Positions 32,012-33,071 of a DNA stretch of 33,071 bases are shown piece by piece (the stretch's first letter is position 1; the number at the start of each line of letters is the position of its first letter). Under the pieces are notes generated by a model. It was not told the origin of the DNA and made no database searches. It saw only the letters and a list, made by a program, of their open reading frames with translations. The position numbers were made by a program, and so were the translations under genes. This stretch comes from Limnohabitans sp. (GTDB taxonomy: Bacteria; Bacteroidota; Bacteroidia; Flavobacteriales; Flavobacteriaceae), in contig JASGCW010000012.1 of the NCBI GenBank assembly GCA_030053945.1, positions 1-33,071 of the forward strand, read 5' to 3'.

Positions 32012-32764
32012 ATGAACATTATCATCATAGAAGACGAAAAGCCAGCGGCGCGATTATTACAAAGAAAAGTTGAAAAATTAGGAATGAATGTAAGTACAAT
32101 GCTTCATTCAGTTGAAGAATCTGTAAACTGGTTCCAAAATAATGTGCATCCTGATTTGATTTTTCTAGACATACAGTTGTCTGATGGTTTATCGTTCGAA
32201 ATTTTTGAAACGATTGATATTAAAAGTGCTGTGATTTTTACTACGGCATATGACGAATATGCTTTGCGAGCTTTTAAACTCAATAGTATCGATTACTTGT
32301 TAAAACCTATTGATGAAGATGATTTAGAAACAGCTATCAATAAATTCAAACAGCGTAACCAACCTCAAAATTTGTCTTTAGATTTTGAGATGATTAAGCG
32401 AATGTTAGTGAATCCCGCTGAAAAAGAATATAAAAAACGTTTTACAGTAAAAATAGGTCAACAATTAAAACTAATTGATATTCAGGAAGTAGAGTGTTTT
32501 TATAGTCAAGACAAAGGAACTTATTTACACACACTAGACAACCGTGATTATTTACTTGACGGAACTTTAGAGCAACTAGAAACCGAACTTAATCCTGAAG
32601 ATTTCTATCGTGTGTCACGAAAATTTATTGTTCCTATGAAAGCCATCAAGGAAATCCAAATGTACAGTAATTCACGACTAAAACTCATTCTTCCAACTTA
32701 CAAAGACGATGAGGTAATTGTAGCTCGTGAAAGAGTGAGTGACTTTAAGGAATGGATAGGTTAG
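32012..32764 (+). CDS. LytTR-family response regulator
   Basis: This is a 250-residue response regulator. The receiver domain (about 1-120) has the acidic pocket IIIEDEK, phospho-acceptor Asp53 in LIFLDIQL, the TTAYDEYALRAF switch and Lys of SIDYLLKPID. The C-terminal LytTR DNA-binding domain (about 145-250) shows FTVKIGQQLKLIDIQEVECF, KGTYLHTLDN and VSRKFIVPMKAIKEIQMYSN. It starts 13 bp after the glycosyltransferase gene and closes the operon that begins with the LytS-type kinase, its likely phospho-donor. Probable targets within this window are the paired direct repeats at 23872-23901 and 26283-26312. Confidence 0.95.
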   Translation: MNIIIIEDEKPAARLLQRKVEKLGMNVSTMLHSVEESVNWFQNNVHPDLIFLDIQLSDGLSFEIFETIDIKSAVIFTTAYDEYALRAFKLNSIDYLLKPIDEDDLETAINKFKQRNQPQNLSLDFEMIKRMLVNPAEKEYKKRFTVKIGQQLKLIDIQEVECFYSQDKGTYLHTLDNRDYLLDGTLEQLETELNPEDFYRVSRKFIVPMKAIKEIQMYSNSRLKLILPTYKDDEVIVARERVSDFKEWIG

Positions 32765-32829
32765 TGTTAAGATAGATTATATTAAAAATAAGATTGGCGA
32801 AAAAATAGGAGTTGTTAAGAGAAGATGAA

Positions 32830-33071
32830 GGTCTCCCTAGAGTTCATAGAAGTAAAAAACAATCAGCGATGCTCTCCCTAGAGTTCAAGGAAACAAAAAA
32901 CAATCAGCGACAGTCTCCCTAGAGTACAGGGAAGCAAAAAACAATCAGCGACGGTCTCCCTAGAGTTCAGGTAAACAAAAAACAATCAGCGACGGTCTCC
33001 CTAGAGTTCAAGGAAGCAAAAAACAATCAGCGACGGTCTCCCTAGAGTTCAAGGAAGCAAAAAACAATCAG
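32830..33071 (+). repeat. 41-bp tandem repeat array, six copies, runs off the window
   Basis: Units beginning at TCTCCCTAGAG recur at 32832, 32873, 32914, 32955, 32996 and 33037, exactly 41 bp apart. Each contains CTCCCTAGAGTTCA, then AAAAAACAATCAGCGA. Copies 5 and 6 are identical over the visible length; earlier copies differ at a few positions (GAAGTA, GAAACA, GAAGCA; GATG, GACA, GACG). 41 is not a multiple of 3, so no protein repeat. The array continues beyond the window end. Confidence 0.95.

Noticed and set aside
32830..33071. Possible CRISPR array
   Set aside because: The period is a constant 41 bp and the whole unit is conserved; there are no unique spacers and no cas genes.

Overview
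This looks like a stretch of a Flavobacterium-like (Bacteroidetes) chromosome. It is AT-rich. Several promoters carry the Bacteroidetes -7 box TAnnTTTG. Two secreted proteins end in type IX secretion sorting domains. The gene set is typical of flavobacteria: a TonB-dependent receptor, 2TM-domain proteins, a LytS-like kinase with a LytTR regulator, and a gingipain-like protease. The genus is an inference from these features; there is no rRNA or other marker gene here.

Layout. (1) 1-8,270 is an accessory, defence-type region: a small membrane protein, an exported alpha/beta hydrolase, a scar that looks like the N-terminus of a type I restriction subunit (HsdR), an unrecognised small gene, a REP-like palindrome pair, and an mcrBC type IV restriction operon. 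Dispersed repeats, a 42-bp tandem array and a MITE-like element follow. (2) 8,273-9,941 holds two secreted surface-type proteins (a tail-fibre-like protein and a LamG-fold protein). (3) 10,357-14,120 is a glycerol operon, glpK-glpD-glpF, closed by a terminator. (4) 14,370-16,339 holds an ECF sigma factor with a 47-codon gene behind it, then nth (endonuclease III apparently lacking its Fe-S cluster) and bcp, divergently arranged. (5) 16,340-23,689 holds a second MITE-like element, a C25 (gingipain-family) secreted protease, a nucleoid-associated protein, a pRiA4b ORF-3-like protein, an SGNH hydrolase with a PKD domain and sorting signal, a YciI-like protein and a TPR protein. (6) 23,962-32,764 is a signalling region: a TonB-dependent receptor, a DUF2141 protein, then a tight run of TPR protein, LytS-type kinase carrying a C-terminal 2TM domain, three stand-alone 2TM proteins, an AAC(6')-like acetyltransferase, a GT39-type membrane glycosyltransferase and a LytTR response regulator. 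A 41-bp tandem repeat array follows and runs off the window.

Main result. The promoters of the TonB-dependent receptor and of the DUF2141 gene align without gaps over about 77 bp. Each carries the same pair of 9-bp direct repeats, 21 bp apart and 42 bp (start to start) upstream of the -7 box. The repeats resemble the AgrA/LytTR site. Because a LytTR regulator and its likely kinase are encoded just downstream, I propose a local regulon in which the kinase, 2TM proteins and LytTR regulator switch on an outer-membrane receptor and a small periplasmic/secreted protein. Other points worth checking are a probable internal start giving a short McrB, the AAC(6')-like gene inside the signalling operon, and a paired MITE family.
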